DNA of 64,000 nucleotides. It comes from an uncultured Bacteroidales bacterium. GTDB taxonomy: Bacteria; Bacteroidota; Bacteroidia; Bacteroidales; Paludibacteraceae. Shown piece by piece: positions 1 to 9,661 of this stretch. A program made the position numbers and the translations under genes. Within the stretch, counting starts at the first letter, position 1. Each line of letters begins with the position of its first letter. The stretch is from the NCBI GenBank assembly GCA_902784585.1, contig CACZVM010000004.1, positions 62,001-126,000 of the forward strand, written 5' to 3'. Below the pieces are notes generated by a model. It saw only the letters and a program-made list of their open reading frames with translations, had not been told where the DNA came from and ran no database searches.

Positions 1-1
1 A

Positions 2-766
2 TTAACCCTGATTGCCGGTATCAGTTTTGCAGATGACATTCATTCGTTGCCGGACTCGGTTCGATTGATTGCACATTTCGTTGCCATGTTCCTGCTCTTT
101 GCCGAGTTCGGGATACTGCATATAGAGAGCTGGTGGCTTATCCTGCTGGCACTGATTATATGCGTGGGTATCATCAATGCCTATAACTTCATGGACGGCA
201 TTAATGGCATCACCGGCGGTTACTCTCTGGCTGTGCTCATACCGCTGATGGTGCTGAACTACCGGCTGCATTTCATTGACATGTCGTATATAGTGGTAGC
301 GATGATGGCCTGCATAGTCTTCTGTTTCTTCAATTTCCGTCCGAAAGGAAAAGCCAAATGCTTTGCGGGTGATGTAGGAAGTATAGGTATGGCTTTTATG
401 CTGCTTTTACCATTAGGTAAGTTGATACTTCAAACCGGAGACTGCACCTATATATTGCTTCTGGTGGTGTACGGCGTGGATACTATTCTAACGATATGTC
501 ATCGCATCCTACTGCATGAGAACTTAGGACAAGCGCATCGCAAACATGCCTTTCAGATCATGGCGAACGAGCTGACTATATCTCATGTAGTCGTATCACT
601 TTTTTACACCATCGTACAATTATTGGTGTCCTTTGGACTGATTTATATCAGTCATATTCATTGGATCTACTTCATCGTAGCAACCGCAGTGCTGTGTGGT
701 GCCTACTTGCTATTCATGAAGAAATACTACCATCTTCATGCTGAATATCTTGAGAAAATTAAATAA
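2..766 (+). CDS. Undecaprenyl-phosphate sugar-1-phosphate transferase (MraY/WecA family), 5' truncated
   Basis: The reading frame is already open at the window edge, so the N-terminus is missing. The family transfers a sugar-1-phosphate from a UDP-sugar to a lipid carrier at the inner membrane, the first step of a lipid-linked glycan. Visible motifs are FADD near the truncated start, the NAYNFMDGINGITGG segment, FAGDVGS in the next cytoplasmic loop, and AHRKHAFQ near the C-terminus. These are the Asp and His clusters of the PF00953 family, set between several hydrophobic membrane segments. It is closer to WecA/TagO-like enzymes than to MraY, but the sugar cannot be told. serB follows after 7 bases, so they are probably cotranscribed. 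Confidence 0.85.
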   Translation, partial: LTLIAGISFADDIHSLPDSVRLIAHFVAMFLLFAEFGILHIESWWLILLALIICVGIINAYNFMDGINGITGGYSLAVLIPLMVLNYRLHFIDMSYIVVAMMACIVFCFFNFRPKGKAKCFAGDVGSIGMAFMLLLPLGKLILQTGDCTYILLLVVYGVDTILTICHRILLHENLGQAHRKHAFQIMANELTISHVVVSLFYTIVQLLVSFGLIYISHIHWIYFIVATAVLCGAYLLFMKKYYHLHAEYLEKIK

Positions 767-773
767 ACACTAT

Positions 774-1988
774 ATGGAACGAGAATTTATTTTGATCAAC
801 ATCATCGGCTTTGACAAACCGGGTGTGACGTCGGCAGTGACAGAAGTGCTGGGTAAGTACGGCGCGTTCGTACAGGACATCGGACAATCGAACCTACACC
901 ACCAGTTGAACCTAAGTATCCTGATTCGCGTGGATGACTCATCGCAGAGCGGTGACATGATCAAGGAGGTGCTGTTCTGCTGCTCGCGTCTGGAGATGAT
1001 CGTTCGCTTCACGCCGCTGAGTGAAGAGGAATATGCGGCATGGGTGGGACGTCAGGAACAGGAACGCTATGTGGTGACACTGCTGGCTCGCGAACTGAAC
1101 GCACGCCATATAGCACGCGTCACGGCACTGCTGGCCGGACGGCAACTCAATATCGATAATATCCTGCGACTGAGTGACCGTCCTAGTGTAGAGATACCTG
1201 TGGAGAAACGCCACTCGTGCATCGAGTTCTCGCTGCGCGGCAACCTACCCGACCGCGAGGCACTGCAACGCGAGTTGCTGGAGGTGTCACGCGAAGAGGG
1301 CATCGATATATCGTTCCAACGCGATGATATGTTCCGCCGTAATAGGCGCCTGATATGCGTGGATATGGACTCGACGTTTATCCAGACTGAGGTGATAGAT
1401 GAACTGGCAGAACGCGCCGGCGTGGGTGAACAGGTGAAAGCCATCACTCTCTCGGCCATGCGTGGCGAAATAGATTTCAAGGAGAGCTTCACGCGCCGCG
1501 TAGCCCTTCTGAAAGGTCTGGACGTAAGCGCCAAACAGGACATCATCGATCATCTGCCTATCACCGAGGGTGCAGACCGCCTGTTCAGCATACTCAAGAA
1601 ATGCGGATTCAAGATCGCTATTCTATCCGGTGGATTCACGTTTGTGGGCAAATACCTGCAACAACGTTTCGGCGTGGATTACGTCTATGCCAACGAGCTG
1701 GAGGAGCAGGACGGCAAGTTCACCGGTAGATATCTGGGCGACGTAGTGGATGCCAAGCGCAAGGCCGAACTGCTGGAACTCATCGCGCAGGTGGAACATA
1801 TCGACCTGGCGCAGGTGATCGCCGTAGGCGACGGTGCCAACGACCTGAACATGCTCGGCAAAGCCGGTCTGGGCATCGCCTTCCATGCCAAACCCAAAGT
1901 GAAAGAGAGTGCCCAACAGGCTATCTCCACCGTCGGACTGGACGGTATACTCTATTTCTTGGGCTTCAAAGACTCATTCCTGAAATAA
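774..1988 (+). CDS. serB: Phosphoserine phosphatase with N-terminal ACT-like region
   Basis: Makes L-serine from O-phosphoserine, the last step of serine synthesis, in the cytoplasm. Residues 1-180 look like two ACT-type regulatory folds; the first begins with a short strand and then DKPGVTS. The HAD phosphatase domain follows, with the nucleophile motif DMDSTF near residue 200, SGGF as the second motif and GDGANDLNML as the metal-binding motif. I chose the ATG at 774, giving MEREFILINI, rather than an ATG 36 bases upstream that would overlap the previous gene. The length of 404 residues fits the ACT-SerB form seen in Bacteroidales. Confidence 0.93.
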   Translation: MEREFILINIIGFDKPGVTSAVTEVLGKYGAFVQDIGQSNLHHQLNLSILIRVDDSSQSGDMIKEVLFCCSRLEMIVRFTPLSEEEYAAWVGRQEQERYVVTLLARELNARHIARVTALLAGRQLNIDNILRLSDRPSVEIPVEKRHSCIEFSLRGNLPDREALQRELLEVSREEGIDISFQRDDMFRRNRRLICVDMDSTFIQTEVIDELAERAGVGEQVKAITLSAMRGEIDFKESFTRRVALLKGLDVSAKQDIIDHLPITEGADRLFSILKKCGFKIAILSGGFTFVGKYLQQRFGVDYVYANELEEQDGKFTGRYLGDVVDAKRKAELLELIAQVEHIDLAQVIAVGDGANDLNMLGKAGLGIAFHAKPKVKESAQQAISTVGLDGILYFLGFKDSFLK

Positions 1989-2010
1989 CCGAAAAAAAAA
2001 TCACTATACT

Positions 2011-3027
2011 ATGACAGACAACCGACAACTGGCTCTCATTGACCTACATCTACACCTGGACGGCTCCATGCCGCTGCGCACGGCGCGCAAGCTGGCCGAG
2101 CAACAGGGTGTGAAGATACCTGAGAGCGACGAAGACCTCAAGGCGATGATGTCGCTTACCGAAGACTGCAAGGACCTGAACGACTATCTGGCCCGCTTTG
2201 ACCTGGCCTGTTCGCTCCTACACACACGCGAGGCGCTCATCACCTGCGCGTACGACCTACTATGCGACTTGCATGAGCAGGGACTGATCTATGCGGAGAT
2301 ACGCTTTGCGCCCCAGAAATCCTGTGAGAAAGGTCTCAACCAGCGCCAAGCCGTGGAGGCCGTGCTGGAGGGAATACGTCGTGCACCTATCCCCTGTGGC
2401 CTGATCGTCAGCATGATGCGCGGGGACGACCAAGCCACTCATGATGCCAACCTCGAGACCGTGCAAGTAGCCAAAGAGTACCTCGGACGCGGCGTAGTGG
2501 CCATCGACCTGGCGGGAGCGGAAGGACTGTTCCCGACCCGTAACTTCGAATACGCCTTCTCTGTTGCCCGCGAGAGTGGCATACCTATCATCATCCATGC
2601 CGGCGAGGCGGCTGGTGCAGACAGCGTGTGGGAAGCCATCCAGGCAGGTGCCGTGCGCATCGGCCATGGCGTACGCGGACTGGAAGACCCACGCGTGATA
2701 GACGAACTCATTGCCCGCGATATCACACTGGAGCTATGCCCCACCAGTAACATTGACACCGGTATCTACCACTCTTACACGGACTACCCGCTGCGCAAAC
2801 TGCTGGACTCCGGCGTCAAGGTATGCGTCAATACCGATGACATGACCGTCAGCAACACCGATCTGCAGCAGGAGTGGCAGCACCTGATCGACACCTTCCA
2901 GTTGCATGAGTTCGAGATAGGTCATATGCTGCTCAATGCCGTTAACGCCAGCTTTGCGCCGGCAGAACTAAAAGAGGAGTTGCTCAAGACCGTGCAAGCC
3001 AACTATCCATCGACGATACTATATTAA
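2011..3027 (+). CDS. add: Adenosine deaminase
   Basis: Deaminates adenosine or deoxyadenosine to inosine in purine salvage. The 338 residues match the family length. Metal and substrate motifs are all present: LHLHLDGS near the start (zinc-binding His pair), HAGEAAG at about residue 197, GHGV about 20 residues later, CPTSN, and NTDD near residue 275. It starts 22 bases after serB and is followed after 24 bases by ftsY, so it sits inside a same-strand housekeeping run. Adenine deaminases share the fold, so exact base or nucleoside preference is inferred. Confidence 0.92.
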   Translation: MTDNRQLALIDLHLHLDGSMPLRTARKLAEQQGVKIPESDEDLKAMMSLTEDCKDLNDYLARFDLACSLLHTREALITCAYDLLCDLHEQGLIYAEIRFAPQKSCEKGLNQRQAVEAVLEGIRRAPIPCGLIVSMMRGDDQATHDANLETVQVAKEYLGRGVVAIDLAGAEGLFPTRNFEYAFSVARESGIPIIIHAGEAAGADSVWEAIQAGAVRIGHGVRGLEDPRVIDELIARDITLELCPTSNIDTGIYHSYTDYPLRKLLDSGVKVCVNTDDMTVSNTDLQQEWQHLIDTFQLHEFEIGHMLLNAVNASFAPAELKEELLKTVQANYPSTILY

Positions 3028-3051
3028 ATTACGAACTGAGAATTATTTCAT

Positions 3052-4014
3052 ATGGCATTTTTCGGATTATTCAACCGCGAGAAGAAAGAGACGCTCGACA
3101 AAAGTCTCGAGAAGAGCAAAGAGTCGGTGCTGAGCAAGATCGGCCATGCTATCGCCGGCAAATCGACTATTGATGACGATGTGCTGGACAACTTGGAGGA
3201 GGCACTGATCACCTCCGATGTAGGCGTGGAGACCACGCTGCGTATCATCGAACGTGTCCAGGCACGCGTGAAACGCGATAAGTATGTAGGCACGGCCGAA
3301 CTGCGCAGCCTGCTGGTGGATGAAATCGCATCTCTGCTGCAAGAGAACAACGTGGAAGACGTGCAGGATTTCTCTGCACCGCTGCCCGCCAAGCCCTACG
3401 TGGTGATGGTGGTAGGCGTCAACGGTGTAGGCAAGACCACCACCATCGGCAAACTGGCTCATCAGTACAAAGCCGCCGGCAAGAAAGTATACCTCGGTGC
3501 AGCCGACACCTTCCGTGCCGCTGCTGTGGAACAACTCTGCATATGGGGTGAGCGTGTAGGTGTACCGGTGATCAAGCAGCAGCAAGGCAGCGACCCTGCC
3601 TCGGTGGCCTTCGACACCCTGCAGTCGGCCAAGGCGAACGATGCTGATGTCGTGCTGATAGACACAGCCGGACGTCTGCACAATAAGATCAACCTGATGA
3701 ACGAGTTGACCAAGATCAAGAACGTAATGCAGAAGGTAGTGCCCGACGCACCGCACGACGTGATGTTGGTGCTGGACGGTAGCACAGGCCAGAACGCTTT
3801 TGAACAAGCCCGTCAGTTCACTGCGGCCACACAAGTCAGTTCGCTGGCTATCACCAAACTGGATGGCACAGCCAAAGGTGGCGTAGTGATCGGCATCAGC
3901 GATCAGTTTAAGATTCCTGTGCGCTACATCGGTCTGGGCGAGAAGATGACCGACTTGCAGTGCTTCAACCGTGTGGAGTTTGTACGCTCGCTCATGGGAG
4001 GAATAGCGGAGTAA
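3052..4014 (+). CDS. ftsY: Signal recognition particle receptor FtsY
   Basis: SRP-receptor GTPase that docks ribosome-nascent chain complexes at the membrane for co-translational insertion. The N domain is residues 1-100, preceded by a short basic stretch (FGLFNREKKETL), with no long acidic A domain. The G domain has the P-loop GVNGVGKTTTIGKLA near residue 122, the DTAGR motif, TKLDGTAKGG and a closing GLGEKMTDL. At 320 residues it is a compact FtsY typical of Bacteroidota. There is no separate promoter between add and ftsY. Confidence 0.95.
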   Translation: MAFFGLFNREKKETLDKSLEKSKESVLSKIGHAIAGKSTIDDDVLDNLEEALITSDVGVETTLRIIERVQARVKRDKYVGTAELRSLLVDEIASLLQENNVEDVQDFSAPLPAKPYVVMVVGVNGVGKTTTIGKLAHQYKAAGKKVYLGAADTFRAAAVEQLCIWGERVGVPVIKQQQGSDPASVAFDTLQSAKANDADVVLIDTAGRLHNKINLMNELTKIKNVMQKVVPDAPHDVMLVLDGSTGQNAFEQARQFTAATQVSSLAITKLDGTAKGGVVIGISDQFKIPVRYIGLGEKMTDLQCFNRVEFVRSLMGGIAE

Positions 4015-4067
4015 AAGGAAAATTTAAAGATTATAATTTTATTTTTTTAATTTAAATATTTAATACT

Positions 4068-5465
4068 ATGGAACAGAAATTCAGAATTGAATCAGACCTC
4101 CTGGGTGAGATGAAAGTTCCGGCAGAAGCGTACTACGGCGTGCAGACGCAACGCGGTATTAACAACTACAAGGTCAGCAACCTGAAGATGTCGGATTTTC
4201 CCGAGTACATCATCGCGATGGCTTACATCAAGCTGGCAGCTGTTGAGGCTAACCATGAGTTGGGCGTGATCAACGATGACATTCACGCAGCCATCGCACA
4301 GGCGTGCCGCGAGATCATCGACGGAAAGATGCACGACCAGTTCCCCACCGATATGGTACAGGGCGGTGCCGGTACGACGGTGAACATGAACGCCAACGAG
4401 GTGATTGCCAACCGTGCCTTGGAGATCATGGGTCATCAGCGCGGAGAGTATCAGTATTGTTCGCCTAACGACCATGTGAACTGCGCACAATCGACCAACG
4501 ACGCCTACCCCAGTGCGTTCCGCTACGCCTTCATTCGCATGAACCGCGGACTGGAGGAGGAACTGAAACAACTGATCGGCTCACTGCGCAAGAAAGGAGA
4601 TGAGTTCAACAACTCCATCAAGATGGGTCGTACGCAGCTACAGGATGCCGTACCAATGACCAGCGGTCAGGAGTTCCACGCCTTCGCCAACAACCTGGAG
4701 GAAGAGGTGGCTAACCTGGAGCGCAACGTTCGATTGCTCTATGAGATCAACATGGGTGGTACGGCAATCGGTACGGGTCTGAACGCCACGGCCGGCTACG
4801 CCGAACTGTGTATTAAGAAGATGTGCGAACTGACGGGAGAGCCGTTTGAATTGGCCAGTGATTTGGTAGAGGCAACGCCTGACACAGGTGCGTACGTCAG
4901 TTACTCAGCTTCACTGAAGCGTCTGGCTGTCAAGCTGAGCAAGATGTGTAACGACCTCCGTCTGATGGCCTCGGGTCCGCGTTGCGGCTTACACGAGATC
5001 AACCTGCCGCCGATGGCACCGGGCAGTTCGATCATGCCGGGTAAAGTAAATCCGGTTATTCCTGAGGTGACGAATCAGGTATGCTTCAAGGTGATCGGCA
5101 ACGACACAGCAGTCACTTTTGCTGCCGAAGCAGGTCAGTTGCAGTTGAACGTAATGGAGCCTATCATCACCGAGTGTATCTTCGAGTCGATCACATGGCT
5201 CAGAAACGTGATGAAGATCTTGCGCGAGAAATGTATCGATGGCATCACCATCAACCGTGAACATAACTTGGAGACCGTGAAACACTCTATCGGTATCGTG
5301 ACTGCCTTGAACCCCGTTATCGGTTACAAAGCATCGACGAAGATCGCCAAGGAGGCGCTGGAGAGCGGCAAGAGCGTGTATGATCTGGTGCTGGAGCACG
5401 GCCTGATGAGCAAAGCGCAACTGGATGAGTTGCTGAATCCGGAGAATATGCTGGCGGCGCATTAA
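4068..5465 (+). CDS. aspA: Aspartate ammonia-lyase
   Basis: Converts L-aspartate to fumarate and ammonia, feeding fumarate respiration in anaerobes. The 465 residues carry the class II fumarase/aspartase signature GSSIMPGKVNP near residue 320. TNMNANEV-like and STNDAYPSA segments of the superfamily are also present. The N-terminus (RIESDLLGEMKVP) and the YGVQTQR segment favour aspartase over fumarase C. The 53-base gap after ftsY is AT-rich and shows no clear TTTG/TAnnTTTG promoter, so it may be read from upstream. A strong symmetric hairpin follows the stop codon. Confidence 0.9.
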   Translation: MEQKFRIESDLLGEMKVPAEAYYGVQTQRGINNYKVSNLKMSDFPEYIIAMAYIKLAAVEANHELGVINDDIHAAIAQACREIIDGKMHDQFPTDMVQGGAGTTVNMNANEVIANRALEIMGHQRGEYQYCSPNDHVNCAQSTNDAYPSAFRYAFIRMNRGLEEELKQLIGSLRKKGDEFNNSIKMGRTQLQDAVPMTSGQEFHAFANNLEEEVANLERNVRLLYEINMGGTAIGTGLNATAGYAELCIKKMCELTGEPFELASDLVEATPDTGAYVSYSASLKRLAVKLSKMCNDLRLMASGPRCGLHEINLPPMAPGSSIMPGKVNPVIPEVTNQVCFKVIGNDTAVTFAAEAGQLQLNVMEPIITECIFESITWLRNVMKILREKCIDGITINREHNLETVKHSIGIVTALNPVIGYKASTKIAKEALESGKSVYDLVLEHGLMSKAQLDELLNPENMLAAH

Positions 5466-5490
5466 GACTCGCGCGCGTACGTATAAATTA

Positions 5491-5520
5491 AATAAGGTGG
5501 CCCGTAAGAGCCACCTTATT
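5491..5520. terminator. Bidirectional terminator hairpin between aspA and the QRT protein gene
   Basis: AATAAGGTGGC and its exact complement GCCACCTTATT flank an 8-base loop. The stem has A-rich and T-rich ends, so it can stop transcription arriving from both convergent genes. Confidence 0.85.
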
Positions 5521-5527
5521 GTGTAAA

Positions 5528-6856
5528 TTATCTGCGGACCGTTCCGCCGCTGCGACTTGCGCCGCCTCCGCTACGTATTGCGCCTCCGCCACCGCTGCGT
5601 GTGGCACCTCCGCTGAAGCCTCCGCTGCCGCCGGTGCGTTGTACGGAACCCGTACTAGGACGTTGCGTCGAAGTGCTCGTGGTGCGCTGGGTTGTACTGG
5701 TAGATGAGGTCGTACGTTGGCCGGAAACACTGCCGGTGGTACGTTGTACGGTACCCGTTGTACGTTGAACAGTTCCCGTAGTGCGTTGAGCAGTACCGGT
5801 GGTACGTTGCGTAGTAACCGTTGTACCTGTTCGCTGCGTCGTAGCCGTAGTACCAGTGGAACGCTGGGTGGTGGTCGTCGTACGTTGACCGGACTCGCTG
5901 CCTGTACGTTGGGTAGTAGCCGTGCTGCCGGAGCGTTGAACGGTACCCTCTTTGATGGTACGTTGGCTGGCCTGCGATTCACTCGTACGTTGTGCAGCTG
6001 TGGTGCGACTACCGAAGGTGCGGCTATCTATCGAAGAACGTTCGGTCTGACCGGTAGTGCGTTGCAGTCCATCGCGTTGTGCACCCAGGATCGTTGCCTG
6101 ACGGGCAGTTGCATTGGTTCGACGCAGTTCACCGGCGTTGGTCATACCTTGATTGCGCTGACTGAAACTACGATCGGCGTGTGCGACTGCGTAGTCGCGA
6201 CGGGTAACGCCTCCGTGCAGCTCATGATAGCCGTGGTGGTGATGATGTCCGTGGCGGAAAGAGCAACCGTGGTGGTGATGATGCCAAGCGTAGCAGTGAC
6301 GCCAGTACCAGTCGTGTGCCCAGCAGCTATGAACGTACCACCATCCGGGGTAGTATCCCCAATACCAGGGACTATGCCATGCTACCCAGTAGGGACCCCA
6401 GAACCAGTCGTAGATCACGGGACGATAGACGTACACCGGTTCGATGATATAGTTGGTACCATATACATATTCATCGCCTACTACCTGAACGGATACACTG
6501 TTGGATGCTTCATCTTTCTCTATGTAGATCGAGGCTACGTCCTGGTAGATATCTTTTGCCAAGATCGCCTGCAGCACGATAAGTCGTCTGTTGCCTTCGC
6601 CTGTCTCTACTACGCGCAGGTAATCCACTTGTCCATCTCCGTTGAGATCGAGGTTGCAGAATGCGCTATCCGGGTTGTTGAGCATCGTCTCGAACTCTTC
6701 CAGGTTCTTAGCCTCTGCAAAAAGCTTAGCTACCACCTTCAGATCGAGTCCTTCCGAAATGTCCGAACTGTTGGCAGTGACCGTGATGGTCTCGTCTGCC
6801 CATAACGCGGTACTCATGAGCATCAGCGTCATCAGAAGTGTAGTTAATCGTCTCAT
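5528..6856 (-). CDS. Exported QRT-repeat protein, function unknown
   Basis: I do not recognise a functional family. Four zones are visible in the 442 residues. Residues 1-20 are a signal peptide ending in ALWA. Residues 21-140 form a mixed alpha/beta domain with NLDLNGDGQVDYL, an EF-hand-like or repeats-in-toxin-like Asp loop. Residues 141-215 are extremely rich in Trp, Tyr and His, including two runs of five His residues that could bind metal. Residues 285-410 are tandem TTQRTGT-type repeats, and the tail is Gly-Ser-Arg rich. The repeat zone should be disordered and basic. It is encoded downstream of ribBA with its own terminator; no good promoter was seen in the gap. Confidence 0.75.
   Translation of the reverse strand: MRRLTTLLMTLMLMSTALWADETITVTANSSDISEGLDLKVVAKLFAEAKNLEEFETMLNNPDSAFCNLDLNGDGQVDYLRVVETGEGNRRLIVLQAILAKDIYQDVASIYIEKDEASNSVSVQVVGDEYVYGTNYIIEPVYVYRPVIYDWFWGPYWVAWHSPWYWGYYPGWWYVHSCWAHDWYWRHCYAWHHHHHGCSFRHGHHHHHGYHELHGGVTRRDYAVAHADRSFSQRNQGMTNAGELRRTNATARQATILGAQRDGLQRTTGQTERSSIDSRTFGSRTTAAQRTSESQASQRTIKEGTVQRSGSTATTQRTGSESGQRTTTTTQRSTGTTATTQRTGTTVTTQRTTGTAQRTTGTVQRTTGTVQRTTGSVSGQRTTSSTSTTQRTTSTSTQRPSTGSVQRTGGSGGFSGGATRSGGGGAIRSGGGASRSGGTVRR
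5636..5992 (-). repeat. Degenerate tandem repeat encoding TTQRTGT-like units
   Basis: About fifteen imperfect copies of a short unit rich in GTACGTTG on the plus strand encode Thr-Gln-Arg-Thr blocks, the longest run being QRTTGTVQRTTGTVQRTTG. Copy number is likely to vary between strains. Confidence 0.7.
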
Positions 6857-6936
6857 AATTGTGTTGTTTTAAAGGGTTAATATCGGCCTATTGTGTCAGC
6901 CTTTAACCGATATATTCAAGAATCGTGCCAAAGAGT

Positions 6937-8199
6937 TCAGACCAACTTGAGATTGTGGTGCATTTTTTCTTTTTTCGTACGCATATAGCGTTCGTTCCAG
7001 GGGTTCGGAGCAATCTCAATCGGCACATTCTCAACGATTTGTATGCCATAGCTCTCCAGTCCTACCCGTTTGACGGGATTATTAGTCATCAGTCGCAGCC
7101 GGTGTGCGCCCATCTCGCGAAGTATCTGTGCGCCGACGCCGTAGTCGCGTTCGTCCGGTCGAAAACCCAGATGCACATTGGCTTCGACGGTGTCGTCGCC
7201 CTGTTCCTGCAGCTTGTACGCGCGTATCTTATTCATCAGTCCGATACCGCGTCCTTCCTGATTCATATAGACGAGTATACCCCGTCCCTCCTGCTGAATC
7301 ATCTCCATAGCTTTCGCAAGTTGCTGCCCACATTCGCAGCGGAGCGAACCGAAGATATCTCCGGTCATACAACTGGAGTGGACGCGACAGAGGATGGGTT
7401 CGTCCGGCAGCCATTCGCCCTTGGTGAGTGCCACATGTTCGAGTCCGGTAGTCAGGTCGCGGAAAGGCGTGAGTTTGAACTCGCCCTGACGGACAGGCAG
7501 CAGGACCGTTTCGCCGCGCTCTATAAGAGCCGCATTCAGCGTTGCGCATTCCGCATTCAGACCGCTGACGGCAGATGACGGATGACCGGCTTCTTTCTCC
7601 AGCCGATAGGCGATGAGGTCCTTGATGGTGATGATCTTGAGATTGAACTCCTCGGCCACCTGCTGCAGTTGAGGCATGCGCGCCATCGTACCATCTTCGT
7701 TCATGATCTCGATGAGTGCCGCAGCGGGATGAAGACCGGCCAGGCGTGCCAGATCGACGCCAGCCTCAGTGTGTCCGGCGCGCTGGAGTACGCCTCCGGC
7801 TTTGGCGTAGAGGGGGTTGATATGTCCCGGGCGTCCGAAGGTCTCCGGTCGGCTGGCAGGGTCGGCCAATGCGCGGATAGTGGCGGCACGATCGGCCGCA
7901 GAGACGCCTGTGGTGCATCCCTCGAGTTTGTCAACGGTGACGGTGAACGGTGTACCGAGCATCGAGGTATTGGTGCTGACCTGATGCATCAGGTCGAGTT
8001 CGGCACAGCGCTGTTCGGTGATCGGACAGCAGAGTACACCTCGACCGTGCTGGAGCATGAAATTGACTTTCTCCGGCGTGATCTTCTCCGCAGCGATGAT
8101 GAAATCGCCTTCGTTCTCACGGTCCTCATCATCCACAACGATGACGAACCGTCCTTCGCGGAAATCAGCTAATGCTTCTTCTATTGTGTTGATTCTCAT
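6937..8199 (-). CDS. ribBA: Bifunctional DHBP synthase / GTP cyclohydrolase II
   Basis: Supplies both branches of riboflavin synthesis: 3,4-dihydroxy-2-butanone 4-phosphate from ribulose 5-phosphate (N-terminal half) and the pyrimidine precursor from GTP (C-terminal half). The N-terminal domain has [10 protein letters not shown] and [13 protein letters not shown]. The C-terminal domain has the zinc site [28 protein letters not shown], and GVGAQIL near its end. Start chosen at ATG 8199 ([10 protein letters not shown]); a longer frame upstream lies inside lptF/G. It overlaps the end of the permease gene by 35 bases, implying translational coupling. The linker between domains is coded by a heptanucleotide repeat array (7532-7587). 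Confidence 0.94.
   Translation of the reverse strand: MRINTIEEALADFREGRFVIVVDDEDRENEGDFIIAAEKITPEKVNFMLQHGRGVLCCPITEQRCAELDLMHQVSTNTSMLGTPFTVTVDKLEGCTTGVSAADRAATIRALADPASRPETFGRPGHINPLYAKAGGVLQRAGHTEAGVDLARLAGLHPAAALIEIMNEDGTMARMPQLQQVAEEFNLKIITIKDLIAYRLEKEAGHPSSAVSGLNAECATLNAALIERGETVLLPVRQGEFKLTPFRDLTTGLEHVALTKGEWLPDEPILCRVHSSCMTGDIFGSLRCECGQQLAKAMEMIQQEGRGILVYMNQEGRGIGLMNKIRAYKLQEQGDDTVEANVHLGFRPDERDYGVGAQILREMGAHRLRLMTNNPVKRVGLESYGIQIVENVPIEIAPNPWNERYMRTKKEKMHHNLKLV
7532..7587. repeat. Heptanucleotide repeat array inside ribBA linker
   Basis: Eight consecutive 7-base units read GCATTCA, GCGTTGC, GCATTCC, GCATTCA, GACCGCT, GACGGCA, GATGACG and GATGACC. They encode the junction between the two catalytic domains, where length change is tolerated. 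Confidence 0.75.
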
Positions 8200-9661
8200 A
8201 TACTTTTTTCGTTTTCTGCAAGAGTTGCAAAATGATCTGTTGCCATCCCTCGCGTCCTCTGGTGAGCGGTGCATCGGTGGCGGCTTTGTAGGTAAGGAAG
8301 ATACCTATCGGCAGCAGTACAAACGAACTGAGCCACATCCCTGCCCAGCAGGGCCAGAGTGCTTCGCGTGCCATCTTATAGCCGGTGTTGTCGATGATAT
8401 AATAGATGATAAACAAGATCACCGACATGACCACGGGTGCACCGAGTCCGCCTTTCTTCGTGATCGCACCCAGTGGGGCACCGATGAAGAGGAAGATGAG
8501 GCAGGCAAAGGCGAGCGTGAACTTACGATAGAGTTCTATCTCATGCTTGCGTATATAACGCTGTGCGTCTTCCAGGAGCAGGGCGTGATATTCGATCTGG
8601 TCGCGGTAGGTGCGTGCTTTCTCGCAGGCGATGTTGAGCACCTGCTGCTGTCGCGGTACGCTCAGCTGTGACCAGAGCGAATCGAGGTTGACGCGTCGGT
8701 TGTCACGCTTGCCGAGAGCAGGCAGCAGCACCGCCTCGCTGCGGTCTTCGCGCCCAAAATAGCGTTCGTTCATCAGTCGGTCGCTCTGTTCGCGGCTACG
8801 TTCGAGAGAGACCTGCTGTACGGAGTCGATTGACTCGACGAGTTGTGCCACGTTTTTGCTCACGTGCTGGTCTTCCAGGATCGACTCGTCGTAGCGGTTG
8901 AAGTCGGTGGAGAAGTCGATGAGCACCTGCTTGTGGGTAAAGGTCTCCCGTCGGTAGGGGATACTCTTGGTGGTACCTGTAGCACGTTGCTGGTTCTTGT
9001 CGAGGTTGGCAAACGACTCGCCGTTGGTAAGGCTGAGTACCAGGTAACGCTTGTCGGCACTGGCGCTAAGTCGTCCTGTGTCGGCCAGCAGCACTTGTGC
9101 GTTCTCGAAGCCATCGGAATAGTCGTACATCATCAGATGGAGCAACTCGCCTTGCGGTGTCTTGTCGCGCACGTAGATATGATAGCCGTTGATTTCGTCG
9201 TAGAACTCACCTACGGGAATCTGCAGTTCCGGACTCTTCTGCCGAAGCGAGAAGATGAGTGCCCAAAGCTTCATCTGCGATCGTGGCAGGACGTTGTTGC
9301 TGAAGAAGAACGCGCCTACGCTGAGCAGCATTGCCGCAAAAACCAGCGGCCGCATGATACGGAACAGCGATATACCTGCGGCCTTCATCGCCGTCAGTTC
9401 AAAGCGCTCGGCCAAGTTGCCGAAGGCGATGAGCGAACTCAGCAAGATTGCCAGAGGCAAAGCCAGCGGAACGACGGAGGCAGCAGCATAGACAAAGAAC
9501 TCGGCCAACACGCCGATACCTATACCCTTACCCACCAGATCCTTCACGTGCATCCACATGAACTGCATGAGCAGGATGAAGATGACGATGAAGAAGGTAG
9601 CGGCAAACAGCCCCAGAAACGTCCGAAGCAGGTAACTATCTATTCGTTTAACAATTCTCAA
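8165..9661 (-). CDS. LptF/LptG-family LPS export permease
   Basis: Inner-membrane subunit of the lipopolysaccharide export ABC transporter, which extracts LPS and passes it to the periplasmic bridge. The 498 residues show three N-terminal membrane helices (residues about 12-125), a long periplasmic beta-jellyroll-like region (about 130-400), and three C-terminal helices. The conserved start [14 protein letters not shown] and the segment [15 protein letters not shown] after helix 2 are typical of YjgP/YjgQ proteins. The periplasmic part carries an extra Arg-rich coiled segment ([19 protein letters not shown]). Whether it is F or G cannot be decided. Its start overlaps the cdd stop codon (ATGA). 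Confidence 0.9.
   Translation of the reverse strand: MRIVKRIDSYLLRTFLGLFAATFFIVIFILLMQFMWMHVKDLVGKGIGIGVLAEFFVYAAASVVPLALPLAILLSSLIAFGNLAERFELTAMKAAGISLFRIMRPLVFAAMLLSVGAFFFSNNVLPRSQMKLWALIFSLRQKSPELQIPVGEFYDEINGYHIYVRDKTPQGELLHLMMYDYSDGFENAQVLLADTGRLSASADKRYLVLSLTNGESFANLDKNQQRATGTTKSIPYRRETFTHKQVLIDFSTDFNRYDESILEDQHVSKNVAQLVESIDSVQQVSLERSREQSDRLMNERYFGREDRSEAVLLPALGKRDNRRVNLDSLWSQLSVPRQQQVLNIACEKARTYRDQIEYHALLLEDAQRYIRKHEIELYRKFTLAFACLIFLFIGAPLGAITKKGGLGAPVVMSVILFIIYYIIDNTGYKMAREALWPCWAGMWLSSFVLLPIGIFLTYKAATDAPLTRGREGWQQIILQLLQKTKKVYENQHNRRSIS

Noticed and set aside
738..773. Earlier start for serB at 738
   Set aside because: Would overlap the upstream gene by 29 bases and add residues (LNILRKLNKHY) not typical of SerB.
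5717..6805. Long plus-strand open frame opposite the QRT gene
   Set aside because: Produced by the repeat composition of the minus-strand gene, which has signal peptide and terminator; no promoter on the plus strand.
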